The notes under the pieces: model-generated
What the model saw: the letters and a program-made list of their open reading frames with translations, nothing else
Databases searched by the model: none
What the model was told of the DNA's origin: nothing
Part shown: positions 1 to 14,200 of the stretch, piece by piece
Layout of the letters: each line of letters starts with the position of its first letter
Position numbering within the stretch: the stretch's first letter is position 1
Position numbers and translations under genes: made by a program
Source of the DNA: Elmis aenea
Lineage: Eukaryota; Arthropoda; Insecta; Coleoptera; Elmidae
Direction of reading: 5' to 3'
Length of the DNA stretch: 64,000 nt
Assembly: GCA_947652605.1 (NCBI GenBank)
Contig: OX393581.1
Span: forward strand, 24,422,788 to 24,486,787

Positions 1-1279
1 CAGTGGCGTTAGAAAAACAGAAGCTCATAAAGTTTCAAACAGATAGATCATATGTGGAAAAAGTTCTGAAAGCAACTATTAAAGAACTAACCAATGTCAA
101 TAAATATCAAAATATAGTCAAGGCATTAAACGATTACGATCTATCGTGTCGTGAAGAAAATGCGCTTTTAGACGAAGCAATGAAGACCAAACAACAACTC
201 CAAACGATTAAAAAATTGCTTGAAAAGGAAATAATTCAGGCTAGATTGGAACTTCAAGCGAAATCAGAATGTATTGGGCAGTTAAAAGATCAAATAGAGG
301 TAACTTTAAAAAACATTGGTGTCCACGAATGCGGATTTGGCATTGCAAAGCCAAAATAATTTTTAATACATTGCTACTTTAACCGTAAACCAATTAGTAA
401 CTTAATGTTATATTTTAGGATAGAATTTTTGAAAGTGGTGTTAAATTAAGATACTTAGATAGATGGGAAAATTCACGATCAGAACAAAACAATGCGCGAT
501 TGGACAAAAGTGAAGATTATTATATGAGCATTGTTAATAATTCAAAGCTGTGCATCGAAAGAGAAGTACGAATAAATGCGGAAATATGCTCGTTTATAGC
601 GGAAAATCAAAAGGTACAAAATCAACAGTTCTTGAACATTCGCAATTTATTAAAGCAGCGGATATTTAGCATAAAATATCCAACTTGTCGCTTTATACCA
701 AAACTAATTTACATTTTTTTTTCCAACAAATATTTAAACTTGAATCTTATAATTTAGGAATATGAGGAAGGAATTCAAACTTGGATGGAAACTTACGATA
801 AGGAAGTTGAAATGAGAGATACGGAGATGCAAATATTAAAAGAAAAACGGGAAGAGCAATTCACTCAGTTGGAGGCGCTAACTAAATTGGTAAAAATATT
901 ATTCTTATATGCTTGTCCAGCTTTTAAAATAAACGCGATTATTAATATTGACGTTTACATATTAGAAAAGCCGAACAATTTTTTTCGCGCTAAGCTGACG
1001 ACGTAAAAGATTTTTGTTCTATGTTGTATCAAATTTTTGATTTTATACTTTTCTGCCATGTTTCAGTACGATGAACATAAAATAGCTGTAAACGAGTATT
1101 TGATAGTAAAAGAAAACAGACGAATTGCTCAAGAATTTTTGGAGCGACAAATAAGAGCTGCAATCAAAATTCAAGCTTGGTGGAGAGGAACTATGGTGCG
1201 AAGAAATCTAGGACCATACCGTAAGAAGAAGGGCAAAGGCAAAGACAAAGGAAAGGGTAAAAAGGAAAAGAAAAAATAG
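1..1279 (+). CDS. IQCG: IQCG / dynein regulatory complex subunit 9, 3' part of gene
   Basis: These are the last four coding exons of the nexin-dynein regulatory complex subunit DRC9 (IQCG), which helps control dynein motility in cilia and sperm flagella. Exons read as about 4-299, 419-613, 758-889 and 1067-1279; each junction has GT-AG ends and keeps phase 0. The protein is a long charged coiled coil, followed by a single IQ motif (AAIKIQAWWRGTMVRRNLG) and a lysine/glycine tail (KKKGKGKDKGKGKKEKKK). An IQ motif followed by a basic tail at the very C-terminus is the hallmark of this family and implies calmodulin binding. The 5' exons lie outside the window. A polyadenylation signal aataaa follows at 1296. 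Family call from recognised sequence pattern; exon ends from splice consensus. Confidence 0.85.
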
Positions 1280-1295
1280 GCGTATTAAGAGATAC

Positions 1296-1301
1296 AATAA
1301 A
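1296..1301 (+). terminator. poly(A) signal of IQCG
   Basis: An aataaa hexamer lies 17 bases after the IQCG stop codon. Confidence 0.5.
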
Positions 1302-1542
1302 ATAAAATACAGAGTGTATTGCAACAGTTACTTTGTACGCCAGTTGTTTTTTTTTTTAAATAAGCGTGTCTTGTTTAAAAAATTTTAACTACCTATATTT
1401 AGCACCAATAAATGATTAAGCCAGTGAACCTAAATAATTGTAATAATAAAAAAAAGTTTTTTCTGAAACGATTGTGTTTAATTTGCCAAGTACGTTATGT
1501 ACATTATAGATTTGCAAAAGCAATTGTATAAATAGTGCTTTA

Positions 1543-1878
1543 CCTCAATTTCCGATAAAACAGAACAGTTAAAAACACTAGATGTCCATTTGAGACCTGT
1601 ATAAGTAAGACTTAGAGGATCGCTGTCTCGTTTGAGAGTTCGATTCGTATAAAGCCCCTCCTTCCAGGAATTGTCATTTAAATTATTCAATTCATCTGTA
1701 TGCCTGACGCGCGCACACATAAAACAGAGTCCTGCAGTCAGAAAAATTACGGCATACGCACTAACATACAATTTTACACATGACGCCAATCTTTGGCTCA
1801 TTTTGAGGGCATAACTTCCATACAAAACTTCCACTAAATTTCGTAATTCAGCATTCAGGAGCTCATTTGGTCCTTTCG
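1543..1878 (-). other. possible lone exon of an unidentified membrane protein
   Basis: On the minus strand an open stretch is bounded by a good acceptor (ttttcaccttag, ending at 1879) and a donor (GAG/gtaaag, at 1542). It would encode about 112 residues with one hydrophobic segment (LYVSAYAVIFLTAGLCFMCA). I do not recognise the family and find no partner exon within the window. It may be an exon of a gene lying in the IQCG-SVEP1 gap, or chance. Confidence 0.25.
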
Positions 1879-2164
1879 CTAAGGTGAAAAGTGCTGATTT
1901 AAATACGCTTGCACTCGAATGCTTTTATTAAGTTGGTTAATAATAACACACATAACCCTAAAATTCCTGATGGACATCAGTTGGAGAACAATAGCAAATT
2001 GCGTCGGGTAAACGAACTGTAAAGGGCGGCGTCGCGACGCGTCTAGCACGAGTCGTGCATCGAGCCGATATAAACTTCCTCGAAACACTGCGCACGCATC
2101 AAGCGCATATAAAAAAGTAGAATACATTTACGAACGAATTAATAAGAATTTCAATCATTTTATT

Positions 2165-2700
2165 TAATTCAAATCAAGTTTAAAAGCAGTGGCAGTCGGT
2201 AAACAATTTTTATTTAAATAATATTGAAAGACTTAGTTATAAAAAACTACAATTAATTCAAACCTACGTGAAAATATTTCCCGGCTACCTGAAAATTTCC
2301 AAACAATAATTTACTAATAACTAAGGTATTTTCTATAAAAAAAATCAAGTGTGGAAGCAGAGCAGTCGGTAAACAATTTATTTTGTATTGAAAGAGTTTT
2401 TAAAAACTTTCAATTGGTTCAAACGGACGTGAAAAATATTTCCCGGTCATATGAAAGTGTTCAATCACAATGTATTAATATTTGATGCATTTTTAATAAG
2501 AAATCAAGCCTGAAAACAGTGCAAGTCGAAAATTATTTTTTATTTTAATAATATTGAAAAAAATTCCCAGCCAAATAAAACTTTTAAACATTAAATTACC
2601 AATGTTTAGTCGTTTGCAATAAACAAATAAGGTCTGAAAGTAGTGGCAGTCGGTAAACAATTTTTATTTTATCGATAATGACTTAGTCTTCGAGACTCGA
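2165..2700. repeat. diverged tandem repeat, about four units
   Basis: The phrase atcaag..ga/aaagcagtgg..agtcgg followed by taaacaattttta recurs at about 2172, 2344, 2502 and 2626, with shared downstream blocks (aatattgaaaga, cgtgaaaatatttcccgg). Units are 125-172 bases and partly degraded. It looks like a small satellite or repeats inside a mobile element. Confidence 0.7.
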
Positions 2701-3244
2701 CCATTAATTGCCACATTTTTAATACTAAGAGGTCACGTTTATTCTTAATCACAGTTGGGCCAACGCTAGCCAAAGGGCACCCTCTTAAATTCTCAAACTT
2801 GTCGTTGATGTAAGCTCTTCTGCAATCACAAAGGGGCGGTAATCGGGCCCTTGTAACCGCTTACTTACGGCCACATGTCATTTGATAAGCACGAAGAATT
2901 GATTGGTTCAGTTTCAGACCCCAAACAGACGTGGTATTGTAACATAAAAGAACATCTTTCTGTTCAATACCCTATACAATCCGCATGAAAAAGTTGTTCG
3001 TTAAATGAACTTGTCAAATATGAGAGGGTGCAGTATTAAAATTTTTATTACGTTTTAAAAACGAATTATAATATTTCATGGAGTGTATGCTGAAGCTTCA
3101 GGGTTTTGTATACTGTTGTAGCGTTTTGTAGGCTATTCTAACCGACGACTTTAAATTTTCTTGACTAATAAACGTGCTGTATAATAATTAGTTTTTTTTT
3201 AAATAATTGTGGTTCATTAGCAATAAGATAAATAACCCCACTAA
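2701..3244. other. intergenic, no gene seen
   Basis: No convincing exon or recognised repeat in this stretch between the tandem repeat and the palindromic MITE. Confidence 0.5.
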
Positions 3245-3588
3245 ATACACAGTGTGCCCAGAATTCGATGCTCATTATGGGTAACTTTTAAACGGTAATA
3301 GATACAAGGTCGGTCAAATGGGACAAAAGTTACCTACTTCATAGAACATAGAGCAATACAGCGATGCCTTTTTTTTTGAAAAAGAATTCAAGACTAATTT
3401 GATATTGACGAAAAACCAAAAATGTGTCATATCTTTACATGAATTTATCTCAGTTGCTATGACATATAGCAAAAAAATCGCTGTATTGCTCTATGAAGTA
3501 GGTAACTTTTGTCTTATTTGACCGACCTTGTATCTACTACGATTTAAAAGTTACCCATAGTGAGCCTCGAATTCTGGACACACTGTAT
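3245..3588. mobile_element. palindromic MITE (about 345 bases)
   Basis: Long inverted arms of about 110 bases: the left begins tacacagtgtgcccagaattcg, and the right ends with the complement, cgaattctggacacactgta. Both arms contain gggtaacttttaaa and acaaggtcggtcaaat. No ORF. Same general type as the tatacagggtg-ended elements elsewhere in the window. Confidence 0.75.
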
Positions 3589-4123
3589 AATATGCGCTGT
3601 TTTGTAAAAACTTATGATTGTACATACACCCAGTAAATCTTTATCTTCATAATATTTGTTGTCAATTGGCACATAATCATTAAATGTTCAATATGTAGAT
3701 ATTCCCATGAATGTCAATAATAGTACTGCACAAAATAAAAATTGCAATCGATATCAGATGCAACGACAATGCTGATAGTATGTTTTCGCAAAGCTTGTGA
3801 TGATACACAGGGAACTATTTTCAACGAAATACAAAGAAGTCGTTGAAGATAATATGTTAAAATGTTAAAAATAAAATGAAAAAAAGTTATTCGAGCGCTT
3901 ATGTAGCAACCATATGATAAACAGATGTTAGGTGAGGAATGTTACTAGTACCCTATAGAGAACTGACGTCTCTGTTGTTCATCAAATATTTATTCTAATG
4001 AAAGGAGACGTCTACAAAAATATGTCAATGTTACTTTAAGAGGAGCAACCGCTAAATGTGTGTACGTAGTTGATATCATTCAACCTAATTACGTGTATCT
4101 CCATCGACAATTCGTCTTTAACC

Positions 4124-5269
4124 ATGTACAAAATGGTGAACGATTATATCATTGCAACTTTTTTATTATTCCTTTTTTGTAATCAAATTTCCATGGATAA
4201 AGTTGGTACTGAAAGCTACGACGATTACACCGCCTTTTTGAATTTTGGAGATAAAAAACTTTCGAAGCTCGATAAAAATAACTTGGCTAATTCTGTTATA
4301 AAATCAAAAGTTGACGTTTTAGGGCAAGTATTCAAAAAAAACATTGACGCGCTTAAATCGTGGGGAAAGCTGGATATGGTATTTTTGATAGATGCGTCCT
4401 CGAGTGTTGGTGAACACAATTTTAAAAGTGAAATAAAATTTGTGAAAAAACTCTTAAGTGATGTCACCGTTGATTACAATCATACCCGCATTGCTGTTAT
4501 AACGTTTAGTTCTAAAAATAGCGTGGTAAGGTTTACTCATTAAAATTATTTCACCAGGTTTTTGGTTGTTTTATTACAACACAATCAAACTTTCTAATAA
4601 AAACCGTAAAAAAATGACAAGTGAATAAAAAAAATAAAATTTTTTTATCTTAAAAACGAGGAATTTTACCGGAAAGCATCATAAACGCCGATTTACTATA
4701 ATATGTTATTATAAAAATGAGAGTTTTTTGTATGTATTTGATTAACACAAATAAAAATTTTTCTGCCGCTAAAGCCCTTCAACAAAACAATAAAGTGGCA
4801 ACAAATAAGTCGATATGATTTTAGATAAAGAATGTGGATGAAATTACTATGCCACATGCCGAAAATAACAAGTGTTTATTGTTAAATAAGGAACTAAATG
4901 AAATTCAATACAATGGAGGTGGCACATATACGCTCGGAGCTTTTGAAGCAGCCAAGGTGAATATGAAAAACAGATTTCAAAATTAACTTCCAAATGAAAT
5001 ATTCATTTTCTAGGAAACATTTCAACATAGCCGCAACGATTCTAAAAAAGTGCTCTTTTTGATAACAGACGGATTTTCCAACGGTGGCGATCCTATACCG
5101 CTTGCTAATGAACTGAGAAACAACCAAGTCACCATATTTACCATCGGTATTAAAAACGGTAATTACAAGGAACTTCATGCGTTGTCTACTGCACCTGGAG
5201 AACTCTACAGTTATTTATTGGATAGTTATCAGGAGTTTGAAAGTTTGGCCCGCAGGGCTTTGCATGTAG
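4124..5269 (+). other. SVEP1-like: signal peptide and vWA domain (exons 1-3)
   Basis: A hydrophobic leader (IIATFLLFLFCNQIS) is followed by a vWA domain at about residues 84-260. The MIDAS metal-site motif DxSxS is intact (VFLIDASSSVG), as are the threonine loop (YNGGGTYTLGAFE) and the aspartate loop (LFLITDGFSNGGDP), so divalent-cation ligand binding should be possible. Exon 3 most likely uses the donor gtag/gtcagt, which gives phase 1; the donor four bases upstream would break the frame at exon 4. Confidence 0.85.
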
Positions 5270-8200
5270 GTCAGTACTGCTTTTAATCAGTTGTACATAT
5301 ACGAATGCTTGAATCACAATTAATGGAATAAGTTACCTCAATTTTTTACTGTTTTAGCAACATGAAATGTATAATTTCTGTATTAAAAAATTAACAACAT
5401 TTCGAGACAAACACATCTTGAATGTATATGTTGTATTAGTTAAGTCGACGTTTTTATCTCTTAATCTTTTTTTTAGATATAAAAAGTGGCGATTATGTGC
5501 CTCTAGGCACAGATATTCCTTGCTCTAAATTGTGCTCGAATGGAAATTGTTGTGATAAAAATGCTTTATGTTCTTGTGGAACTTCTACAGGTCATTACAC
5601 ATGCCTATGCCAACCAGGATACTATGGTTCAGGATTGCAAGGATCATGTTCGCGTAAGTTTTTCTATGTAAATCGATATTTCCATTAAAGTTGTTCCGTT
5701 TTTAAGAATTTCGAATCCTTGCTTTTTTTTTGGCGGGACTGTGGTAAAATTGTTTTGTCTTACGTAAAAAGGCAATTAAGTATAAACTGGCTATTTGCGT
5801 TTTCAACCAATCACTAATCTTAAATCTTCTAGAGACTACCAATAGGAGCATTATTACACGGCAATAATTTTACATTCCCCTGTCAGATGTTGATCCTCCT
5901 GTCAAATTTGCGTTTTCAGCCAATAACAAACTCAGATTTCCTAGAAACCACCAATGAAGATAATCATACACTGATAATATCCTTTTCGTAATTAACAGAT
6001 TTTCATGCGTTTATTGGTCGTTTCTAAGAAATCTGAGTTTGTGATTGGTCAAAAATATAAATTTGGAGAGGGAATTAAATATTTCGGTCTTGATAATTTT
6101 TTGACGAATTTCGGCGACCAGTAGCGTTACTTTAATATAGATTAAACCACACCCCCAACTCACCACTCTGATAGAACTTGTAAAATTTGACATAACATTC
6201 ATTTAATTTGACAGGTAGGTTAGGTGAAGGAAATTTTCTGACAAAATATAACTCGTGCATTGCAAATAATCTATAATTTTTGACAAATCTTCACTCATGC
6301 AAGTTGAATCAGAAAAAATCACTCGTGCACTCGGCCCTATTCGGACCAATCTTTTATAAACTTAAATTTAAACTAACTATCACCAAAAGAGTTTGATAAC
6401 TGTTATGAACTTAATAAATAGCTATTCAGATGACATCGAAGTTGTTATTTTTAAAGAAATCTCCTATAGATGCACGAAGCGATCCAAGAAGGACTATTTT
6501 ATATGTTTTAATAAGTGGACATAATTTTAAAAACATATTTGTCAATTCCTGGTTCCAATGCTTTAGGAGAGCGATCGTTTTCAGTCATTAAGAGAATTAA
6601 AAATTACCTTGAAAATTCAATTCGACAAGATAAATTATGTAATTTGGCAAAAATGTATCCACATCAATAATGATTTAAAAAAGGGTTGATACAATGAACT
6701 AATTGACAATTTGTCAACCCAAAAGCACGGTGTATAGTTTTAATTTTGTCATATTCATTCTTGTAATTTGTGTTGCAATTTTTGATTTTTAATTTTTCTT
6801 TAAATTTACGTTGTATCGCGAATTTTTTTTTTGTATTTGTTTTGCTAACAATTGTTTTTTTTTTTTAATTTTTGAAAATTATTTTTATGTATTTAATTAA
6901 ATGGCAGTAGTTTATAAATGCATATTATTTTTATTTTTGTTTTATTAATATTGTTTGTTATTTAGTGCAGCAAAAGTATATAGGTACTAATTTAATTAAG
7001 TACCTATTATTTATGAATTTTTCTTGTGGATTACATTTAATTGTTCACAAATATTAAATATATAATTTGATTTGTTTCTCATTTTATCTAAAATTGTTCT
7101 TTAGCTTTTTTTTTATATATGGGCAGTATTTGATGCAAGAGTGTGGAACTTATTAGGGTATCCTATAATTTTTTTTTGTAAACTAAAAATAAGTATGCTT
7201 TAAGCGCTTCACAAAATTTCCAAAATTATTTAAATTTTGGGGCCCTTTTAAGTCAGGAGCCCGGGTGCATTGCATTCACTGACCCCCTCCCACTTGACTG
7301 GTCCTGCCAAAACAATTTTTCATAACTCATTGCTGAACTTTAAATATCGAAATTTAAATTTAGCACCAAATCTGGGAATCCTAGTTTGCCGGGTGTACAA
7401 ACTGTACTTGGTACATGGGGCCTCAAATACAAATTTGCCTAAGGCCCCATGAATATATTCTGTTGTCCTAACTGCAGTTTGAAATTTCCATAACTTTTCA
7501 TAGTGTCTTCATTTATGCCTTGCTACTCATAACAGTATTGTGACATGTTTTAATGTCCACATACATTTTAATTTTGATAATTGTTGATAACCGTTGGAGC
7601 TTAAAAATAATGAATGAAGCTCAATTTTCAACAATCATATTTATTTATGTAATATATCTAAAAAAAACAAGTTACGCAAATCTATTTCATTCTTTGTTTC
7701 ATTTAACTGTTCTATGAGTATACTCAAAAAAGACTACAAAATAAATTTTATTTGAAATGTAAACTGGGTTGAACATTGTAAAATGCATTAAACTTCAAAT
7801 CACACTCTTGAGAAAACTTAAATGTACGTACGAGTATCCATTAATATTTTAGCAAAGATACAGCCTATTATCCTATTTACGTAACACCTACAAATATTAT
7901 AGTAGATTATATGTTTTTTTTTAAAGCTTGTCCTTCTGGTACTTACTCTGATGGTCCCAATTTGTGCCTTCCTTGCCCAGATATATATCACACCACAATA
8001 CCTCCTGCCAAAGGAATCGAAGGCTGTAAATGTAAAACTGGTTATCAGGCAACTGCAGCTGGAGGTTGTGAAGGTAATAGTTAAAATATACTTGTTTTTA
8101 CAATTTCCCGTAAAAATTAAATAAATCCTCAAGCTTAAAATACCTAATGCGTTTAGTATATAAAACAATTATGTTGAATAAAACTTTTTGACTGCCATAG

Positions 8201-11200
8201 TCACAATCGCTTGATAAATTAACGGCATGATCCCCCGAGAGCGTAAACCAATTTAATACTGGCTGTATTGTAGTAATAAAATGTCCCAAATTGCAACCAC
8301 CCCAACACGGATATTTTGTTAAGCGAAAGGAGTGTGGAAATGTGTTGAACAACGCTTGCGGGGTTCGCTGTCAGGTTGGATATTTTTTAACAGGTAGTAG
8401 CATACGTTTGTGTCAATCAAATGCTACTTGGAGTGGAAATGCTCCCACTTGCCAAGGTAAGATGCAAAGTAATTTTTTTACCCAGTTCTTTTTTATAACA
8501 ATTTTGTAAGTGATTGCTATTTTTGCTGAAATACAAGTAACATTTATGCTATAAAAACAAAGTTACAAAATATTAACGAAAACTTAAAAACATAAATAAG
8601 TTTAATCAAAAATCTTTTAACTTGAATTGGAAGGGTCTTTTGCAGAATACTAGAACAGTTTAGTCTCTTCATCAGTAAAAATCTTATTCATTAAAAATCG
8701 TTAGTCCCAACATTTCTACACGAAATTAATCGAAAAAAAGATGAGCGATTTTTAATTAAATTTATTTATAATATAGGAATAAATAAGTATCGATTAAAAA
8801 ACCAGTGGCGGAGGTCCGGCGGGACATCGAGAGAAATCTTGGTGGGCCAGTCGCTGCTGGTACTTTTTATTATTTACGTAAATACACTTTGCAATATTAT
8901 TGTTTTGTTTAGTAAAAGATAAAATATATACAGGGTGTTTCAATTTTCCATGGGACACTATTGCCATCTCCGTAACCAATGAAAATACAAGGTTGGTTAA
9001 ATGGGACAAAAGTTATTTAGGAGTGTATTTTAAACAAGATCTTGTTTTGTTTAAAAATTCCATGGTTTGCGTGATATAATAAAAAAAAACCGAAATCGAT
9101 AAAAATTTTAAAACTTAAATATCTCGGCTGTTGTTGCGAATACATAAAAACGCCAAGGGAAAAATGTTTTGCAGATTTTATTTGTTATAAGATGGCGATA
9201 GTAAGATTTTTATTTATAAATTACGGTGCGAGATATTTAACAAAACAACTTTTTTTTTTAAATAGCAGTCGTAGTAGGTGATGACTTAGATTTAAAGATA
9301 ATTTTTTTCTCTTTAAGCTAATATTAGACGTTGCGATTTTTTTTCCATCTGTAAGAAAAATATTTTACAGCTTGTAAAATAAATACACGACCCCTATTAC
9401 TATTACACTTTGCGATTTTTTTTTTGCGTACGATTCGAAATCGCCACTGCGCTGCACAATTTATCTGACATTTAAATGACAGCTAACCGGCAGTTAACCG
9501 CATAATAACCAATAATAACCTACATATCTGCATTTTTACTAATGTGGTCTGTTTACTACAATCGCAAAATGTGTATCGTGTTAAAAAAAAAAAAGTATAC
9601 CTTGTAGGTTATGTGATCCTTTTGACAACATAGTGGCACAAAAATTACCAGAAGTTACTAGAAATGTAATGAAATACACATGTTTGACCTTGAAAAATTA
9701 GAGCATGTTCAATAGAATAAAATCCTATGACATTTAAAATCCGTTGCGATTTTTTTTCCTATGCCCATTTAGACGTTGCGATTTTTTGGTTTTGCGTTGT
9801 GGAAAAATGATTTGTAAGAAAAATCGCAACGTCTAATATGAGCATTACAATGATATACTATTTTATATGTCTATTTCAAAAATAAGCGAAATAACCTAAA
9901 AAAATGCAAAATCTTAAGATAAAAATCAAGATTGCCATGGAAAAAAAACAATAACCGATTTCATTTGTTTTATTTCGACCCTTTCTTGTCATACTTATTA
10001 CGTAATTGTGAATTGTGCGGTATCGTTTATAAGAATTTTATATTATTGTTGTGTAATTCGATAATCTTTGTAGCAAATTTGTTATCATATAATTATGGGC
10101 ATATTTGCAACTATTTAAACATTTTATATGTTGAAATGCTACATTCTTTGCCATAGAATGTGTAAAAACAGGTAATTCTATTCTAATTCTTTATTGATTT
10201 GTTTTGGATTTTTGGTTGGTTTCTCGAAAAAACCATATTCTTTTAAATTTATTTCCTAATTTCTGTAATTAAGCAGTAAGCACCCTTCGTTGCATTCTCT
10301 CGGGATATATCTTTAAGTATATTCGCTCAGCTTCTGCACAGTTTTTATGGTAAAGAATATAATAATAATAAAAAGAAATCTTTATTTAGCTTTTAGCTTA
10401 TGTTACATTATCTTAATCCTGCTTATATTTATTTGTACATATTTTCTTAACTATTAAATCTTAACATTATTTTTCACATATTCTAAACACAGTTTTTTAA
10501 AATTTGGTAAGGAAGTTGTTTGTTTAATTTCCACAGGTAATTCATTAAAAATCTTGAGCCCTTTGTAGTGCAAGGCGTTCTGTGTATTTGTTTTCGTTTA
10601 TTTCGGTAGTCTAAAGTCGTATTTGTTCCTGGTCTGGTATTCCGTGAATGTTACAGTTTTGTGTAAAATTTGTAGTCATGTAACGTGGTAAAAAATTATT
10701 TATTGCCTTGTATATTAAAAAAAGGCAATTAAACGTAATTTTTTGCCGTATACTCAACCACTTTAAAGTATTTAACATTTCGCTTATTTTAGTGTATCTC
10801 GAGCATTTTAAAATAACACGCATTCCTCTGTTTTGTTGTTTCTGCAATTTATGTAAGTCGCCTTCGTTGCATAACAACAAAATACTCGCGCAGTAACATC
10901 TCAACATGTCAAATTTTTCGCTATTTTTAGCCATCACTATAACAATTACTACAAAGACTATCGAGTAGCACATCTTCTTCTATCTATATATATAAAAGAG
11001 CTTGTTTGTGTGTTTGTTTGTTTGTTTGTTTGTTTGTTTGTTTGTTTGTTCGCTATACAATCCTAGGTCCGTTGACCGATCGGGACCAAATTTTGCACAG
11101 TTACTATTTAGGACCTTGCAGATCTAACGCCAAACTTTAAGTACAAGCACATATTACCAATTAAAAAAAAAAAAAATATTACTTGGACGGGATTCGATCT

Positions 11201-14200
11201 TACGTCGGCAAATACCTGGTCAAAACACGATACGGCGCGGTGTATTTTACAAGTAGAGATTGTTTTGTATACAATTAGTAATAAATGTACATGAAGTATT
11301 ATTTTTATTAGTAGGTACATTTTTAATTGAAACAAGACGAAAGAAAATAAATTTGAGTTATTATTCAATTTTTAAGCAATAAATAGTTATTTTTTAAGGA
11401 ATTATAAGAAAATGAAAAGATGATTGATCAGAGTATGTCATTTGTGTATGATTTGGAATTATTGGGCTTACTCAAGTTAAAATAGTAATTAAAATTGTAA
11501 TCGCCCGTGCAACGCCGGGTAAACCATCTTGTAATAATATAAAATTCTAATAAATGATACCGCAGACAAATGGTTACTGTCATTTGACATTTAATTATAA
11601 CAAGTAATATATCATTTAAAAGAGAGAAAAACAGCACATTTAACTATTTCATAGCCAACTTCGCAGCCCATAAAAAAAATGAAATTTGAAATAATATCTC
11701 GAAAGTGGTAGGTGTTAAAAAAAATCTAAAATAACGGTTACATTCTACATAAAAAAGTACCTTAACAAGGTACAAATAAAATTGTTTTAATGAAAAAATA
11801 AAAATGTTATGAGAGAAAAAATAAATTTGACATTTCATATGTTTTTCTATAACATCTGAAGGACGAGGAATTTCGTACTTTTAAAAATTGATTATAGCTC
11901 CTCTCATACTAAGGAATAATTCATCTAACTTAAACAAACCTGTATCTCTTATAATACGCGAGAACCCTATGCTGGAAATGTAAACTGAGACACCCTGTAT
12001 AGTAATGCATACAGTAATATTTATCGGGCATACAAAATTTGCTTGCTTTATCATTCACTTAAATTGCATGCGAACGTAGTTTTTCGAAATTACAAATCAT
12101 AAATAATAGACCAAGAAATTTATTATCTTAACATATTGTACAGCGTCTAATGCTTTTGCTGATAAAAAAGAACTATTTAGTAAATTTAAATAATGATACA
12201 ATAGACAAAAGAAGAGAAAACGCTCCTGTAATTTCAAAATATTTGACTGGTTAGGCTTACTCTTATGCAAATTATATAATGGTAATTAAATAGCTTATGT
12301 TATCTTGCTAATATATGTTTTTTTTTTAAATAAATAGGCATTATAATTTTTTATAATACATTTTTTATAATAATGACATATATATAAGTCGGCTAACTTT
12401 TACTTTTAGTGAAGACTTGTCCCATGTTATCTGCACCTATTCATGGATCAGTTTCTTGTAAACAATCCGATTTAGGAAAAACTTACAATAATTCTGAAAA
12501 CCGTTTACCGGTTGATACTGTCTGTGAATTTCGTTGTGAAAAAGGTTGGCTCTTGATTGGTTCAGCGCAACGCACATGTTTACCTTTAGCTCAGTGGGAT
12601 GGATTGCGTACTTCCTGCAAACGTAAGTTTAAAATATGTTTCATTAATGATTACGATTATGCAGGATCATTTCGAATTTTGTAAATTTTCTTTTTGGTAA
12701 ATTGTGTTGATTAAGCTAGTGTTTTTTTAGAAATAAAGTGTAATAAACTATCAAATATTCCTTATGGCGCGATTGAACCGAGTTCTTGTACTATTGGTAA
12801 ACAAACATATGGAACAATATGTAAATATTCCTGCCAAAAAGGATTCGCACTTCTTGGCCCAGCCCAAAAGACTTGCAAGGGAAAACATGGAACATGGACA
12901 GATAGATTTATTTTAACTACATGTGAAGGTAACGCTATTATTTTTATATTACAAATAAAATTTGAGGTGATACATTCAAAGTGGTATTTTTGTATTGGTA
13001 GCATTATTGTTAAACTCTTCAGCTTTTTTTTCCAGACGTTATTCCTCCCGAAATAACATGCCCTAGTAATATAATCAAAAACAATACTTTGGGAAAGAAT
13101 TATGGACACGCATTCTGGGAAACCCCCAACATAACCGGTAAAGCAAAGTGAAATAAAAAACGAAAACGTTACCCTGTGTTGTTTCTTAGATAATTCTGGA
13201 ATGAACGTTACGATGTGGCTCAAACCCGCTATTAACAACATCACAAACTTTAAATTCAAAATTGGTCAAACGAACGTAACCTTTTTTGCACAAGATGCAT
13301 TTAAAAATAAAGCCAAATGTCGTTTTATCGTTGAAGTTAAAGGTAAATTTGTTAATATAAACTGATACGATAACAAATAAAACTCAAATTGCTTTTAGAT
13401 GTTGAACCTCCTACAATAGAAAATTGCGTGAACCCCCCAATATTTTTATCAAGTGATAGTAAAGGAGCTAATATTACTTGGGACGAACCAAATATTTTCG
13501 ATAATTCGGGAAATGTTACGGTAAGTATGGTAAACATACGAAATTACTCAATTCAAAAAGCGTTTATTTAGGTACAATTTAAATTGGCTTGTAATAAACT
13601 GCTGTAAATAAATTATGTTTTGCAATTAAAAAATAATAATTTTTGCTATAAACAGTTTACTAGGTTTGCTATAAAATTATAAATGTCATCTATAAAATTG
13701 AATGCATGTGTTATAATAAATACTTTAAGTTTGCTCTAAATAAATATACAAACTTTATAAAAAGTACAATTTTTGCAATACATTATCTCACATTTACTCG
13801 TGGTCGTATCAAACTGCGCTCTTTATTTCGTTTAAATAAATAAAAACTTACTGCGTTAAAATGAGTGACGAGGGCAGTAGTAAAGTGCCAAATTCTTGTT
13901 CTGACAGTTCCGATGAATTCATTGAAAGTAAGAGTAGAAGACCACGTAAAAACAAAGACAAGCAGTGTGAGAAGGAAATGGTATTCCTGGACACAGCATC
14001 CGCCGAAAATATTATACGAGGTCTGTCTATAAAATAACGGGACAGTTTCAAAAAAGAATATTTATTTACAATCTATCGAAAATCTTTTGTTTGTCTCCTT
14101 CAAAGAAGTTCCCATTGGCACTCACACATCGACCCATTCTTATTTTCCACTGGTGGAAGGCGTGTTGCAGTTCATTTTCTGATAACTGTTTTAATAGATG

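Larger units (their letters stand above)
5477..8073 (+). other. SVEP1-like: cysteine-rich and ephrin-receptor-like exons 4-5
   Basis: Exon 4 encodes a cysteine-rich EGF-like unit ending CLCQPGYYGSGLQGSCS. Exon 5 encodes the CPSGTYSDG...CLPCP...CKCKTGYQ pattern of the ephrin-receptor-like (Tyr-kin ephrin A/B type) repeat that follows vWA in SVEP1. Confidence 0.8.
8457..12409. other. SVEP1-like intron 6, a stack of mobile elements
   Basis: From left to right it holds a half palindrome of family B (from 8928), a small inverted-repeat insertion, a truncated LINE, a Helitron-like element and one arm of a family C palindrome that ends near 12000. Confidence 0.7.

Noticed and set aside
1879..2127. 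Minus-strand 82-codon ORF
   Set aside because: No known motif, no supporting splice donor before its stop; most likely chance.
11180..11240. tRNA-like stretch (gggattcgatc ... ggcgcggtg) inside the Helitron-like element
   Set aside because: It resembles the T arm and part of a reversed tRNA, but no full cloverleaf or acceptor stem can be drawn.
12762..13259. Minus-strand 165-codon ORF
   Set aside because: Antisense shadow spanning three SVEP1-like exons and their introns.
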